Positions 17,578 to 26,615 of a stretch of 64,000 nt of DNA are shown piece by piece. The notes below the pieces were generated by a model, which did no database searches, was not told the DNA's origin, and saw only the letters and a list, made by a program, of their open reading frames with translations. The stretch spans positions 79,786-143,785 of the forward strand of contig SRSL01000007.1 in assembly GCA_009735695.1 (NCBI GenBank), given 5' to 3'. The translations under genes were made by a program, and so were the position numbers. Every line of letters begins with the position of its first letter. The stretch's first letter is position 1. The DNA comes from Christiangramia bathymodioli. GTDB taxonomy: Bacteria; Bacteroidota; Bacteroidia; Flavobacteriales; Flavobacteriaceae.

Positions 17578-19698
17578 ATGGCAGTATTAAATAAAATCAG
17601 ACAAAGGTCTGTTTTCTTGATTATTATCATTGCATTGGCCCTGTTTTCTTTCGTTCTGGCCGATGTGATCAGAAATGGAGGAATGGGATCTCAGGATTCT
17701 CAGAACGTGATCGCTACGGTTAATGGAGAAGAGATCGCCAGGGAAGAATTTGCCCGTAATGTAGAGGCCTTTGAAAGAAATATGGGTGGCAACATGAGCA
17801 CTACCCAGGCTGTGAATCGTGTTTGGGATCAGAAATTAAGAGAAGTGATCATCGAGCAGGAGCTGGAGAAGCTTGGAATTAGAGCCGGAGAGGGACAGGT
17901 GACCAACCTTGTTAGGACTCAAATGGCTGGAAATCCTAATTTCATGAACGAGGCCGGAATGTTCGATGAGAACAGGCTACGTGAGTATGTGGCGAACCTA
18001 AGAGAAACATCTCCGCAGGCATATGAGCAGTGGCAGAACTTCACTTCCAGTCTTGCAAATACCGCCAAAATCAATACCTATTACAATATGGTTAGCGCCG
18101 GAGTTGGTGCAACCTTGCTGGAAGGTGAGCAGGCTTACCGAATGATGAACGACAATATCAATATGAAATTCGTTCAGTTGCCATATTCTTCTATTCCAGA
18201 TAGCGAAGTAGAGGTGACTAAGTCTGACATTAAAAAATATCTTGAAGAGCATCCAGCTCGATTCGAGACCGAGGCTTCAAGAAACATTCAGTATGTGATC
18301 TTCGAAGAAAACGCTTCAGAAGAAGATAAGAACGAAGCTCGTGAATCGCTTGCCGCGCTTCGCAACCAGAGAGTAGAGTACAATGCTGCGGTTGGAGCGA
18401 ATGATACGCTGCCTGGATTCGACAATGCAGATGATTACAATGACTTTGTTGCTAATAATTCTGATCTTCCATTTGATGGACGTTTCAAATTCAGAAATGA
18501 TCTTACAGGAGCCAATGCTGAAACCATTTTCAACCTTGAAGAAGGTGAAACATTTGGGCCTTACGAGGAGAACGGATACTGGAAGTTGAGCAAGGTGATC
18601 GAAACTAAAAATATTCCTGATTCGGTTAAGGCAAGTCATATTCTTATTAGCTATGAAGGAACTCAGCTTGGAGCTGGTTCTGGTAGAACAAAGGCAGAAG
18701 CCGAAGCGCTGGCCGATAGTCTTGCCGGAGTAGTTAGAAATAACAAGGATAAATTTGCTGAACTTGCTTCAGAATATTCAGCCGATACTTCTAATAAGGA
18801 AGAAGGCGGAGACCTTGGATATTTCGTTCCTGGAATGATGATCCCGGAATTTGAAGATTTCGCCTTTAATAATTCAACCGGAGAAGTTGGAGTGGTAGAA
18901 ACCCAGTTTGGTTATCATGTGATCTCTATCGAAGATCAAACCGAAGCTGCCAGAGCTGTGAAGGTTGCAACTCTTGCCAGAGAGATCGAAGCTTCTGAAA
19001 AGACCATGAACGACCTGTTCAACGAAGTGACCAAATTCGAGATCGCTTCTTCTGAAGGTGATTTCGCCGAAGTTGCCAAAAAGGATAACTATGATGTAAA
19101 AACTGTTCGTGACCTTAAAGCTCTTGACGAGAATATCCCAGGTGCTGGAGCTCAAAGAAGAGTAGTACAGTGGGCTTTTGAAGATGAAGCTGAAGTAGGA
19201 GACGTTAGAAGATTTGATACTAATAATGGTTATATCGTTGCACAGCTTACTTCAAAAAGCAAAAAAGGAGTAATGAGCGTTGAAGAAGCCTCTTCAATCG
19301 TAACTCCAATTGTGAGAAAAGAGAAGAAAGCTGAATTGATCAAGGAAAGAATTAAAGGAAACACGCTTCAGGAGATTGCAAACAACCATGGTGAGAGCGT
19401 TCAAACGGCAGATGCGGTGAACCTGGAAAGCCCAACTCTTGCCGGAGCAGGAGAGGAGCCAGAAGTAGTAGGAGCTGTATTCGCTATGGAGCCAGGAAAA
19501 GTTAGTCAGCCAATCGCTGGTGAGAATGGAGTTTACGTGGTAGAGCTTGTTAGCAGGTTCGAAGCACCGGCTATGGATTCTTACAAAGGCTACGCTCAAC
19601 AGGAAAGTATGGCACGTCGTGCACAGGCTTCCATGAGGGTGTTCGAAGCTCTTAAGAAGAAAGCTGATATCGAAGATAACAGAGCTAAATTCTACTAG
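17578..19698 (+). CDS. membrane-anchored peptidylprolyl isomerase (PpiD/SurA-like)
   Basis: A 706-residue protein with an N-terminal membrane anchor (about 12-32: SVFLIIIIALALFSFVLADVI), a SurA-type chaperone domain (about 45-240) and a parvulin rotamase domain (about 348-452: KASHILISYEGT, FAELASEYSADTSNKEEGGDLGYFVPGMMIPEFEDFAF, QFGYHVISI). The C-terminal half is a further helical chaperone-like region. PpiD-type foldases sit on the periplasmic side of the inner membrane and help newly secreted outer membrane proteins to fold. This fits the preceding barrel, TPR and LptC genes. It ends before a bidirectional terminator at 19720-19748. Confidence 0.9.
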   Translation: MAVLNKIRQRSVFLIIIIALALFSFVLADVIRNGGMGSQDSQNVIATVNGEEIAREEFARNVEAFERNMGGNMSTTQAVNRVWDQKLREVIIEQELEKLGIRAGEGQVTNLVRTQMAGNPNFMNEAGMFDENRLREYVANLRETSPQAYEQWQNFTSSLANTAKINTYYNMVSAGVGATLLEGEQAYRMMNDNINMKFVQLPYSSIPDSEVEVTKSDIKKYLEEHPARFETEASRNIQYVIFEENASEEDKNEARESLAALRNQRVEYNAAVGANDTLPGFDNADDYNDFVANNSDLPFDGRFKFRNDLTGANAETIFNLEEGETFGPYEENGYWKLSKVIETKNIPDSVKASHILISYEGTQLGAGSGRTKAEAEALADSLAGVVRNNKDKFAELASEYSADTSNKEEGGDLGYFVPGMMIPEFEDFAFNNSTGEVGVVETQFGYHVISIEDQTEAARAVKVATLAREIEASEKTMNDLFNEVTKFEIASSEGDFAEVAKKDNYDVKTVRDLKALDENIPGAGAQRRVVQWAFEDEAEVGDVRRFDTNNGYIVAQLTSKSKKGVMSVEEASSIVTPIVRKEKKAELIKERIKGNTLQEIANNHGESVQTADAVNLESPTLAGAGEEPEVVGAVFAMEPGKVSQPIAGENGVYVVELVSRFEAPAMDSYKGYAQQESMARRAQASMRVFEALKKKADIEDNRAKFY

Positions 19699-19719
19699 GA
19701 TTTAGAAAATGATAAAAAT

Positions 19720-19748
19720 GAAAAACCCGCCTGATGGCGGGTTTTTTT
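19720..19748. terminator. bidirectional terminator between the PPIase and GHMP kinase genes
   Basis: AAAAACCCGCC and GGCGGGTTTTT form an 8-bp GC-rich stem extended by A-T pairs around the loop TGAT. The A-run before and T-run after make it work for both convergent transcripts. Confidence 0.85.
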
Positions 19749-20673
19749 ATAAGATCAAATCTGAATAATCGAAGATGGTCTCGTAGCCTTTTTTTCTGAA
19801 GTATTGTTGCTCTTCTTCCTGACCGGTGGCCAGGATAAAATCGCCACCCCAGCCGCCCAGGCTTTTGATGCAACCCGGATAATCCGGGAAAAGCTGTTGC
19901 TTGATTTTCGGTAGAGCTATGGCTTTTGAGATCAGGGTTTCATGAGCCTGAACCAGCAATTCAAATTCCTGAAGGCTCTCGCTGCTAATGATGCTTTCGG
20001 TAAGCCCTGAGATCTTTTCTACCAGTTTGTGTAGGTGCTCTAGGTTTTGATTTCGATAATGGGCAATGGCCTCCCGGCTGTTTTGTTTCCGGTTCAGGTA
20101 AACGAAGAACAAGCTATCCTTAAAATCCGGGTTGAAGTCAGCCGCAAGGCTCACAGGACCGTTTTTGGTGATCTGGAAAGTTATAGGATGATCGTTCCGG
20201 GCCGCTGCAATGTCGTAGCCACTACCTCCAAAACTTTCTTTTAAAAGGCTGAATGGGTCGATATCTAACCACTGGCTGATATTGTTGATTAAGGTGGAAG
20301 AAGAACCTAAGCCCCATTTTCTGTTGAATTCAAGCCTGGTTTCTATGGAGAAAGAACTGTCAAATTTAGCCGGATTTTGCCTGTAAGCACTTTGCAATAT
20401 TTTCTGAAGCTGTTTGGCGATCTCCTTTTTCTCAGGGCTGTCTGCCGGCGTCGTTACCATTTGGAAACTCCCGTTATTGATCTGGAATCTTGAACTGAAC
20501 CAGGTTTCACCATCGAAACCAGTACTTTTCCAGAACAGGATGTTTTTTTCGTCCAGTTCTGAAACCTCTAATTCTTGGCCTAAGCGAGTAGGAAGTGCCA
20601 GTGCTTTGGCTCCGTCCAAAACCGCATATTCTCCGGTAAGTAAAATCTTTCCGTTGCTTCTGAAATTTGGCAT
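19747..20673 (-). CDS. GYDIA-family GHMP kinase (mevalonate pathway type)
   Basis: A 308-residue GHMP-superfamily kinase. The N-terminal motif GKILLTGEYAVLDGAKALALPT and the phosphate-binding KWGLGSSSTLINNIS (about 110-125) are typical, and GGSGYDIAAARNDHPITF carries the family name GYDIA. GHMP kinases of this type phosphorylate mevalonate or its phosphorylated derivatives in isoprenoid synthesis. Which step this one takes is not visible from sequence. It overlaps the HMG-CoA reductase gene by one base, so the two are translated from one message and very probably act in the same pathway. The stop lies inside the shared terminator. Confidence 0.85.
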   Translation of the reverse strand: MPNFRSNGKILLTGEYAVLDGAKALALPTRLGQELEVSELDEKNILFWKSTGFDGETWFSSRFQINNGSFQMVTTPADSPEKKEIAKQLQKILQSAYRQNPAKFDSSFSIETRLEFNRKWGLGSSSTLINNISQWLDIDPFSLLKESFGGSGYDIAAARNDHPITFQITKNGPVSLAADFNPDFKDSLFFVYLNRKQNSREAIAHYRNQNLEHLHKLVEKISGLTESIISSESLQEFELLVQAHETLISKAIALPKIKQQLFPDYPGCIKSLGGWGGDFILATGQEEEQQYFRKKGYETIFDYSDLIL

Positions 20674-21986
20674 TAAGATCTTATTTTTTCAAGTTGTTCG
20701 ATCACGCTGCTATGGGTGATCGTGTGGTGAGTGAAGAAGTCCACCATTTTTTCCTTTTCCTCTTCAGTAGCCTGGTGCTGGTTAAGAATATTCATCAGGT
20801 GCATTTTCATATGTCCCTGCTGGATTCCTGTCGTGATGAGGGATCTCAAAGCTGCGAAATTCTGAGCCAGTCCGGCTGCTGCGGTAATTTCCATCAATTC
20901 TCCGGCTGAAGGTCTTTGCAGGATATCCAAAGCCAGTTTTACCATCGGGTGAAGGCTGGTGAGTCCGCCTACCGTTCCAAGAGCAAGTGGGATTTCCATC
21001 CAGAATTTGAAAATTCCGTTTTCGATACTGGCATGAGTTAAGCTGGTATATTTACCATTTTTAGAAGCATAGGCATGAACCCCGGCTTCTACGGCTCGGA
21101 AATCATTCCCGGTAGCCAGAACCACGGCATCAATCCCGTTCATCACTCCTTTATTATGGGTCACGGCCCTGTAAGGCTCGATTTCGGCTATTTTCACCGC
21201 TCGAACAAACTTCTCGGCAAATTCCTGCCCGGACATAGTGGCGTTTTCCGATAATTGATCAACCGGGCAGCTTACTTCGGCCCTTACCACACATTCAGGA
21301 ACATAATTAGAGAGTATGCTCATCACCACCTGTAGGTCGCGATCTGAAGTTAGAATTTCAGAAGATTGGGCTTCGGTTTGAAGAACCTCTGCAAATTTTT
21401 CCAGGCAGGAATTGATGAAATTGGCGCCCATCGAGTCACGGGTGTCAAAGTGTGCGAATAACTGGTAATAGTTCTTCAGTTCAGCGGTTTTGTCAACCAG
21501 GTTGATGTCCAGGATGCCGCCGCCTCTTTTTTCCATATTCGCCGTGATATGCTTTACGGTTTCATAGAACTTAGGTTTGGTTGCATTTATAAATTGCTGA
21601 AGCTCTTCTTTATCGCCTTGGAACATGAAATGTACCTGCCCGATCTTTTTGTTGTTGATCACCCTGGTCCTGAAACCTCCGCGCTCGCTCCAGAATTTGG
21701 CTGCCTTGCTTGCTGCAGCGACCACCGAGCTTTCTTCGATCACCATTGGTAAGGTATACAGGCGATCGTTGATAAGGAAATTTGGAGCAAGTCCCAGCGG
21801 CAGGTAAAAATTGCTCACCGTATTCTCTATAAATTCGTCATGTAGCTGTTGGAGTTTTTCATCTTTGTTCCAGTATTTTTTCAAAGTGGAAATGGCCTCT
21901 GCCTGGTTGTTCAGGTAATTTTTCGCCAGCCATTCAATCTTCTGGATTTTGGTAAGTTTTGAGAATCCGCTAACTGCTTTTGTCAT
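20673..21986 (-). CDS. mvaA: hydroxymethylglutaryl-CoA reductase, class II
   Basis: A 437-residue soluble HMG-CoA reductase without the membrane domain of class I enzymes. Family features are ENTVSNFYLPLGLAPNFLINDRLYTLPMVIEESSVVAAASKAAKFW near the N-terminus, the catalytic Lys/Asp region THNKGVMNGIDAVVLATGNDFRAVEAG (about 270-295) and GTVGGLTSLHPMVKLAL (about 340). It reduces HMG-CoA to mevalonate in the cytoplasm. Class II enzymes are often labelled degradative after the Pseudomonas enzyme, but with a GHMP kinase in the same operon a biosynthetic role is likely. It is divergent from the peptidase gene across 183 bases. Confidence 0.93.
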   Translation of the reverse strand: MTKAVSGFSKLTKIQKIEWLAKNYLNNQAEAISTLKKYWNKDEKLQQLHDEFIENTVSNFYLPLGLAPNFLINDRLYTLPMVIEESSVVAAASKAAKFWSERGGFRTRVINNKKIGQVHFMFQGDKEELQQFINATKPKFYETVKHITANMEKRGGGILDINLVDKTAELKNYYQLFAHFDTRDSMGANFINSCLEKFAEVLQTEAQSSEILTSDRDLQVVMSILSNYVPECVVRAEVSCPVDQLSENATMSGQEFAEKFVRAVKIAEIEPYRAVTHNKGVMNGIDAVVLATGNDFRAVEAGVHAYASKNGKYTSLTHASIENGIFKFWMEIPLALGTVGGLTSLHPMVKLALDILQRPSAGELMEITAAAGLAQNFAALRSLITTGIQQGHMKMHLMNILNQHQATEEEKEKMVDFFTHHTITHSSVIEQLEKIRS

Positions 21987-22169
21987 TCGATAAAAATTTC
22001 AATGCCCAAAGATACAATTCCTAATTTTTAAGATAGACTAAAAACACGTCTTAAGAACCCGGGTGGACATCATTCCTTTAACAAATCCTTAGTATTTAAC
22101 AAACTGGAATATCATTTTTTGGTTAAATTTTAGTAAACTTGGCCTTCGTTAAAAATTCTTATAATTTAT

Positions 22170-24383
22170 ATGAAGTTCCCTACACTTTTTGTTGCTTTTT
22201 TCTTAGTAGCAACTTCTGTGCTTCAGGCACAAAAAAAACAGGTTAGTCTTGAGGAAATTTGGGGTGGTGCGTTCAGAGAAGAAAGACTTCAATCACTGCA
22301 GTCCCTGAAAAATGGAGAAGAGTATGTGGTGCTTAACCGGGACCGAAACAATGGCGCTGTAAGTATCGATGTTTATTCCTATAAAACAGGTGAAAAGACC
22401 AGAACCCTGGTTAATTCGAATGATATTCCTGAAATAGATTCCTTCCAGGCTTTTAAATTCAGCGAAAATGAAGATAAGGTGCTTCTTTCTACTGAAGTGG
22501 AACCGATCTACAGAAGGTCTTCCAGGGAGCTATTTTATGTTTATGATATAAACACTAAACAGCTTACCAAAGTAAGCGAGGAAAAGATCCAGGAAGCTTC
22601 CTTTTCTCCTAAGGCCGATAAAGTGGCCTATGTAAAGGAGAATAACATTTTTATTTTCAACCTGGAGACTGGGGAAACAACCCAGGTTACGAAGGATGGG
22701 AAGATCAATTCCGTTATCAACGGGATTACAGACTGGGTTTATGAGGAGGAATTTTCTTTTGTAAAGGCGTTTGCCTGGAACCCAACCGGTGAAAAGATCG
22801 CTTTTCTGAGATTTGATGAAACCGAAGTTCCTGAATTTTCAATGGATCTCTTCGGAAAGGACCTGTATCCGAATCAGCATGTTTTTAAATATCCAAAGGC
22901 TGGAGAATCCAACTCCAAGGTAAGTCTTCATATGTATGATGTGGAGTCGTCAACTTCAGAAGAGATCGATCTGGAGAATGCAAAAGACCTGGTCTCAAAA
23001 GCTGAAAAATCAAATGATACTTTTAGCGCTTATTATATCCCGCGTATCAAATGGAGTGAAGATCCCATGCTGTTAAGCGTTCAGGTGTTGAATCGTCACC
23101 AGAACGATCTGAACCTATTGTTCGTAAATGCTAAGGATAATTCAGCGCAAGTGGTGCTACAGGAAACCGATAAGGCATATGTTGATATCACCGATAACCT
23201 TACTTTCCTTGAGGACAATAGCTTTATCTGGACCAGTGAAAAAGACGGCTGGAATCATATTTATCATTATGATGAAAGCGGAAAGTTATTAGACCAGGTA
23301 ACCGATGGTGACTGGGAAGTGACCAATTACTACGGATACGATCCGAAGTCTAAAAGGATTTTCTTCCAGAGTACCGAAAACGGGAGTGTGAACCGCGATG
23401 TGTATTCCATTAAACCTAACGGGAAATCAAAGAAGAGATTGACCGAAAAAGAGGGAATGAATTCGGCCGACTTCAGTGCAGATTTCACCTATTTCATCAA
23501 TTCATTCACCAATGTAAATACTCCTCATGTATATACACTTCATTCAGCTAAAGATGGAAAGCTTGTTCGTGAGATCAAGAATAATAAAGAACTCCTTCAG
23601 AAGGTAGAGGCGTATAATTTCTCTCCCAAGGAAATTTCTAGCATCAATGTGAACGGTAATGATCTGAACATGTGGATGATCAAACCGGTAGATTTTGATG
23701 AAAACAAACAATATCCTTTGTTGATGTTCCAGTATTCCGGACCTGGATCACAATCGGTTTCCAATTCTTATTTCAATACCAACGATTACTGGTACCAGTT
23801 GCTGGCTAATAAAGGCTACATCATTGCCTGTGTGGATGGCCGCGGAACTGGTTTTAAAGGAGCCGATTTCAAAAAGGTTACCTACCAGGAGCTTGGTAAA
23901 TACGAGGTGGAAGACCAGATCGCCGCTGCTAAAAAGCTGGGTGAAAGAAATTATATCGATCCAGAAAGAATAGGGATCTGGGGCTGGAGTTATGGAGGAT
24001 TCATGTCTTCAAATGCCATCCTTAAAGGAAACGAAACATTCTCTCTTGCAATTGCTGTTGCTCCGGTTACCAGCTGGAGATTCTACGATACGGTCTATAC
24101 CGAAAGATATATGAGAACTCCTCAGGAGAACCCTTCAGGTTATGATGAGAATTCACCATTGAACCATGTAGAGAAACTGCAGGGTGACTATCTATTGATC
24201 CACGGAGGAGGAGATGATAATGTACATCTTCAAAATACAATGCGAATGGTGGAGGAACTCGTGCAGGCTAACAAGCAATTTGACTGGGCTATTTACCCGG
24301 ATAGAAACCACGGGATCTATGGTGGAAATACGAGGTTACACCTGTACAATATGATGACCGACTTTATACTCGAAAAACTATAA
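22170..24383 (+). CDS. S9 family dipeptidyl peptidase IV
   Basis: A 737-residue exported serine peptidase with a signal peptide (about 1-20, ending VLQAQ), an N-terminal beta-propeller of the DPPIV_N type (about 85-450) and a C-terminal alpha/beta hydrolase domain. The triad is visible: Ser607 in GWSYGGF, Asp682 in GGGDDNVH and His714 in DRNHGIYG. The double Glu motif of the propeller is present as YEEEF (about 192). It removes X-Pro or X-Ala dipeptides from peptide N-termini in the periplasm. The next gene is a proton-coupled di/tripeptide transporter, so the pair forms a peptide scavenging route. Confidence 0.95.
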   Translation: MKFPTLFVAFFLVATSVLQAQKKQVSLEEIWGGAFREERLQSLQSLKNGEEYVVLNRDRNNGAVSIDVYSYKTGEKTRTLVNSNDIPEIDSFQAFKFSENEDKVLLSTEVEPIYRRSSRELFYVYDINTKQLTKVSEEKIQEASFSPKADKVAYVKENNIFIFNLETGETTQVTKDGKINSVINGITDWVYEEEFSFVKAFAWNPTGEKIAFLRFDETEVPEFSMDLFGKDLYPNQHVFKYPKAGESNSKVSLHMYDVESSTSEEIDLENAKDLVSKAEKSNDTFSAYYIPRIKWSEDPMLLSVQVLNRHQNDLNLLFVNAKDNSAQVVLQETDKAYVDITDNLTFLEDNSFIWTSEKDGWNHIYHYDESGKLLDQVTDGDWEVTNYYGYDPKSKRIFFQSTENGSVNRDVYSIKPNGKSKKRLTEKEGMNSADFSADFTYFINSFTNVNTPHVYTLHSAKDGKLVREIKNNKELLQKVEAYNFSPKEISSINVNGNDLNMWMIKPVDFDENKQYPLLMFQYSGPGSQSVSNSYFNTNDYWYQLLANKGYIIACVDGRGTGFKGADFKKVTYQELGKYEVEDQIAAAKKLGERNYIDPERIGIWGWSYGGFMSSNAILKGNETFSLAIAVAPVTSWRFYDTVYTERYMRTPQENPSGYDENSPLNHVEKLQGDYLLIHGGGDDNVHLQNTMRMVEELVQANKQFDWAIYPDRNHGIYGGNTRLHLYNMMTDFILEKL

Positions 24384-24399
24384 TTTAAAACAGATAAAA

Positions 24400-25977
24400 A
24401 TGGAATTTAAATTCGGAGGTTCTGAATACAATCAACGAACGGTGCTAGGGCATCCTTCTGGGCTTTTTGTTCTTTTCTTTACCGAAATGTGGGAGCGTTT
24501 CTCCTACTACGGGATGAGAGCCTTATTGGTGCTCTTCCTAACCGCTTCGTTAATGGATGAAGGCGGCTGGGGATGGCCAAGGGAAGATGCCTTATTGCTT
24601 TATGGATGGTACACTGGGTTGGTGTATATCACGCCTATCTTTGGTGGATTGATTGCAGATAAAATCTTGGGATACCGTAATGCGGTAGTTTGGGGTGCCT
24701 TATTGATGACTCTCGGGCATGCCTCTATGGCGCTTGAGGTCTTTACCAATGTTTTCTTTTATCTGGGGTTGTTGCTTTTGATCCTGGGTAATGGATTGTT
24801 CAAGCCGAATATTTCTTCAATCGTTGGTCAGTTATACAAAACAAATGGCAAGGAAAAGGATGCTGGCTATACCATTTTCTATATGGGAATTAATGCAGGT
24901 GCCTTCCTTGGAATTTTACTTTGTGGCTATATTGGCGAGAAAGTAGGATGGCATTATGGATTTGGTCTTGCCGGGATCTTTATGTTCCTTGGAATGTTGC
25001 AATTCTATTTTGCACAAAAACTTTTCGGTAGGATAGGGCTTACCCCGAAAGAAGCTACTGCCTATAAACATGGTCTGGCAACCGGAGATGAAGGTGAAGA
25101 TGAAGTAGAGGAAGAAGTTCCAGCAAAAGTTCAGAAAGACAGGTTGATCGTTATTGGATTTTTTGCATTTTTTACCATTTTCTTCTGGTGGGCTTTTGAA
25201 CAGGCCGGTGGTTCCATGACCATCTTTGCAGCTGATTATACCGACAGGGTTCTTGTTGGCGACCAGGCGATGACTTTTAAGATTATCAATTCCATTATTA
25301 CCCTGGTGCCAATGCTTGTGATCACCTGGGTTTTATTCATGCTTTTCAAGAATATCTTTAGTGCTTACGCTAAATCGAATATTTTCCTTGGTCTTAGTTT
25401 TGTGATCATCTGGGGAATCGTGATTTGGATGCTTTATCGTGAATTTCTGGCTGATGCTACAGAGGTTCCGGCTTCCTGGTTCTCGGTATTGAACTCCTTA
25501 TTTATAATTCTCTTCGCACCGGTATTCTCAAAGATCTGGGAAAGCAGATTCAATCCATCTGGTCCGGTTAAGTTCGCAATAGGTCTGGCTCTTCTGGGTA
25601 TTGGTTTTGGTGCGCTCGCGTATGGAGCATATGGAATTCCGCAGGGGGCGCAAACAGCTTCTGTGAGCATGATATGGCTGGTTTTTGCTTATCTGTTCCA
25701 CACGCTGGGAGAACTTTGCGTGAGTCCTGTGGGGCTGTCTTATATTAGTAAGCTTTCACCTAAAAGGCTGGTAGGTCTTATGTTCGGGGTTTGGTTTATG
25801 GCGAATTTCATCGCGAATCTACTTGCGGGTGTAACGGGTAGTTATATAGATTATATCACTGAAAATTATAATATGACCACTTTCTTCCTGATATTCACTC
25901 TAGTGCCCATAGGTGCTGCTGTGATCATGCTGCTTTTAAGCAGGATGCTGGTCAAGAAAATGCATGGTATCAATTAA
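24400..25977 (+). CDS. proton-dependent oligopeptide (POT/PTR) family transporter
   Basis: A 525-residue major-facilitator protein with about 14 membrane segments. The POT signatures are present: TEMWERFSYYGMRALLVLFL near the N-terminus (ExxERFxYYG) and FYMGINAGAFLGILLCGYIGE (PTR2 signature 2, about 165). It imports di- and tripeptides with protons across the inner membrane. It starts 16 bases after the dipeptidyl peptidase stop, so the two are likely co-transcribed and the transporter takes up the peptidase products. A hairpin terminator follows at 25997-26030. Confidence 0.95.
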   Translation: MEFKFGGSEYNQRTVLGHPSGLFVLFFTEMWERFSYYGMRALLVLFLTASLMDEGGWGWPREDALLLYGWYTGLVYITPIFGGLIADKILGYRNAVVWGALLMTLGHASMALEVFTNVFFYLGLLLLILGNGLFKPNISSIVGQLYKTNGKEKDAGYTIFYMGINAGAFLGILLCGYIGEKVGWHYGFGLAGIFMFLGMLQFYFAQKLFGRIGLTPKEATAYKHGLATGDEGEDEVEEEVPAKVQKDRLIVIGFFAFFTIFFWWAFEQAGGSMTIFAADYTDRVLVGDQAMTFKIINSIITLVPMLVITWVLFMLFKNIFSAYAKSNIFLGLSFVIIWGIVIWMLYREFLADATEVPASWFSVLNSLFIILFAPVFSKIWESRFNPSGPVKFAIGLALLGIGFGALAYGAYGIPQGAQTASVSMIWLVFAYLFHTLGELCVSPVGLSYISKLSPKRLVGLMFGVWFMANFIANLLAGVTGSYIDYITENYNMTTFFLIFTLVPIGAAVIMLLLSRMLVKKMHGIN

Positions 25978-25996
25978 GTTTCAGGTACCTCAAAAA

Positions 25997-26030
25997 AAGA
26001 AATGCTCCAATTTTTGGAGCATTTTTTGTT
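25997..26030 (+). terminator. intrinsic terminator after the peptide transporter gene
   Basis: ATGCTCCAA and TTGGAGCAT form a perfect 9-bp stem around a TTT loop, followed by TTTTTTG. It ends the peptidase-transporter transcript and also shows that the next gene starts at 26057 rather than at an in-frame ATG inside this hairpin region. Confidence 0.85.
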
Positions 26031-26056
26031 ACTTTGAAAAGCTAAATGATGATTTT

Positions 26057-26608
26057 ATGAGAAGGACTATTCTGTTGTTTATCTTTTTGATGGTTGGTGG
26101 AGCCCAAATTGGCCTTGCCCAGGAAATCAAATGGATGAGTATGAATGAGGCGCTGGAGATGCAGAAGAAAAAGCCTAAGAAGATATTTGTTGATGCCTAT
26201 ACCAACTGGTGTGGACCGTGCAAAATGCTGGATAAATACACCTTCACTAATAAGGATGTTGTGGAATTTATAAACAAGAACTATTATGCGGTTAAATTCA
26301 ATGCAGAAGGTGATGAAGTGATCAAATACCGGGATAAGACCTTTAAAAATCCTGAATTTGATCCTGAAAAGGCGAAAGGAAGAAATAGTGTGCATCAATT
26401 CGCATTAGCAATGGGAGTGAATGCGTATCCTACCATGGTTTTCTTCGATGAAAAAGGAGATTTTATTTCCCCTATAAAAGGCTATTTAAAACCGCAGCAG
26501 CTGGAGATCTTTCTAAAGGTTTTTGCTGGTGATGAGTATAAAAAAATGACCACTCAGGAAGCCTGGGATGAATACCGTGAAAACTTTTCCGGTACTTTTT
26601 CGAGCTAA
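26057..26608 (+). CDS. periplasmic thioredoxin-family protein with WCGPC active site
   Basis: The start at 26057 gives a signal peptide (MRRTILLFIFLMVGGAQIGLAQ). An in-frame ATG at 25964 would read through a terminator and lie inside the previous gene. The 183-residue product has a thioredoxin fold with IFVDAYTNWCGPCKMLDKYTF, the redox cysteines being residues 52 and 55, and a cis-Pro segment NAYPTMVFFDEKG. Proteins of this DUF255/thioredoxin_7-like type work as periplasmic disulfide reductants or oxidants. The partner is unknown. It is monocistronic and convergent with the ComEC gene. Confidence 0.88.
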   Translation: MRRTILLFIFLMVGGAQIGLAQEIKWMSMNEALEMQKKKPKKIFVDAYTNWCGPCKMLDKYTFTNKDVVEFINKNYYAVKFNAEGDEVIKYRDKTFKNPEFDPEKAKGRNSVHQFALAMGVNAYPTMVFFDEKGDFISPIKGYLKPQQLEIFLKVFAGDEYKKMTTQEAWDEYRENFSGTFSS

Positions 26609-26615
26609 GTCAATA

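Noticed and set aside
25964-26056. Longer N-terminus for the thioredoxin-like protein
   Set aside because: It would overlap the transporter gene and run through a clear terminator. The start at 26057 gives a proper signal peptide.
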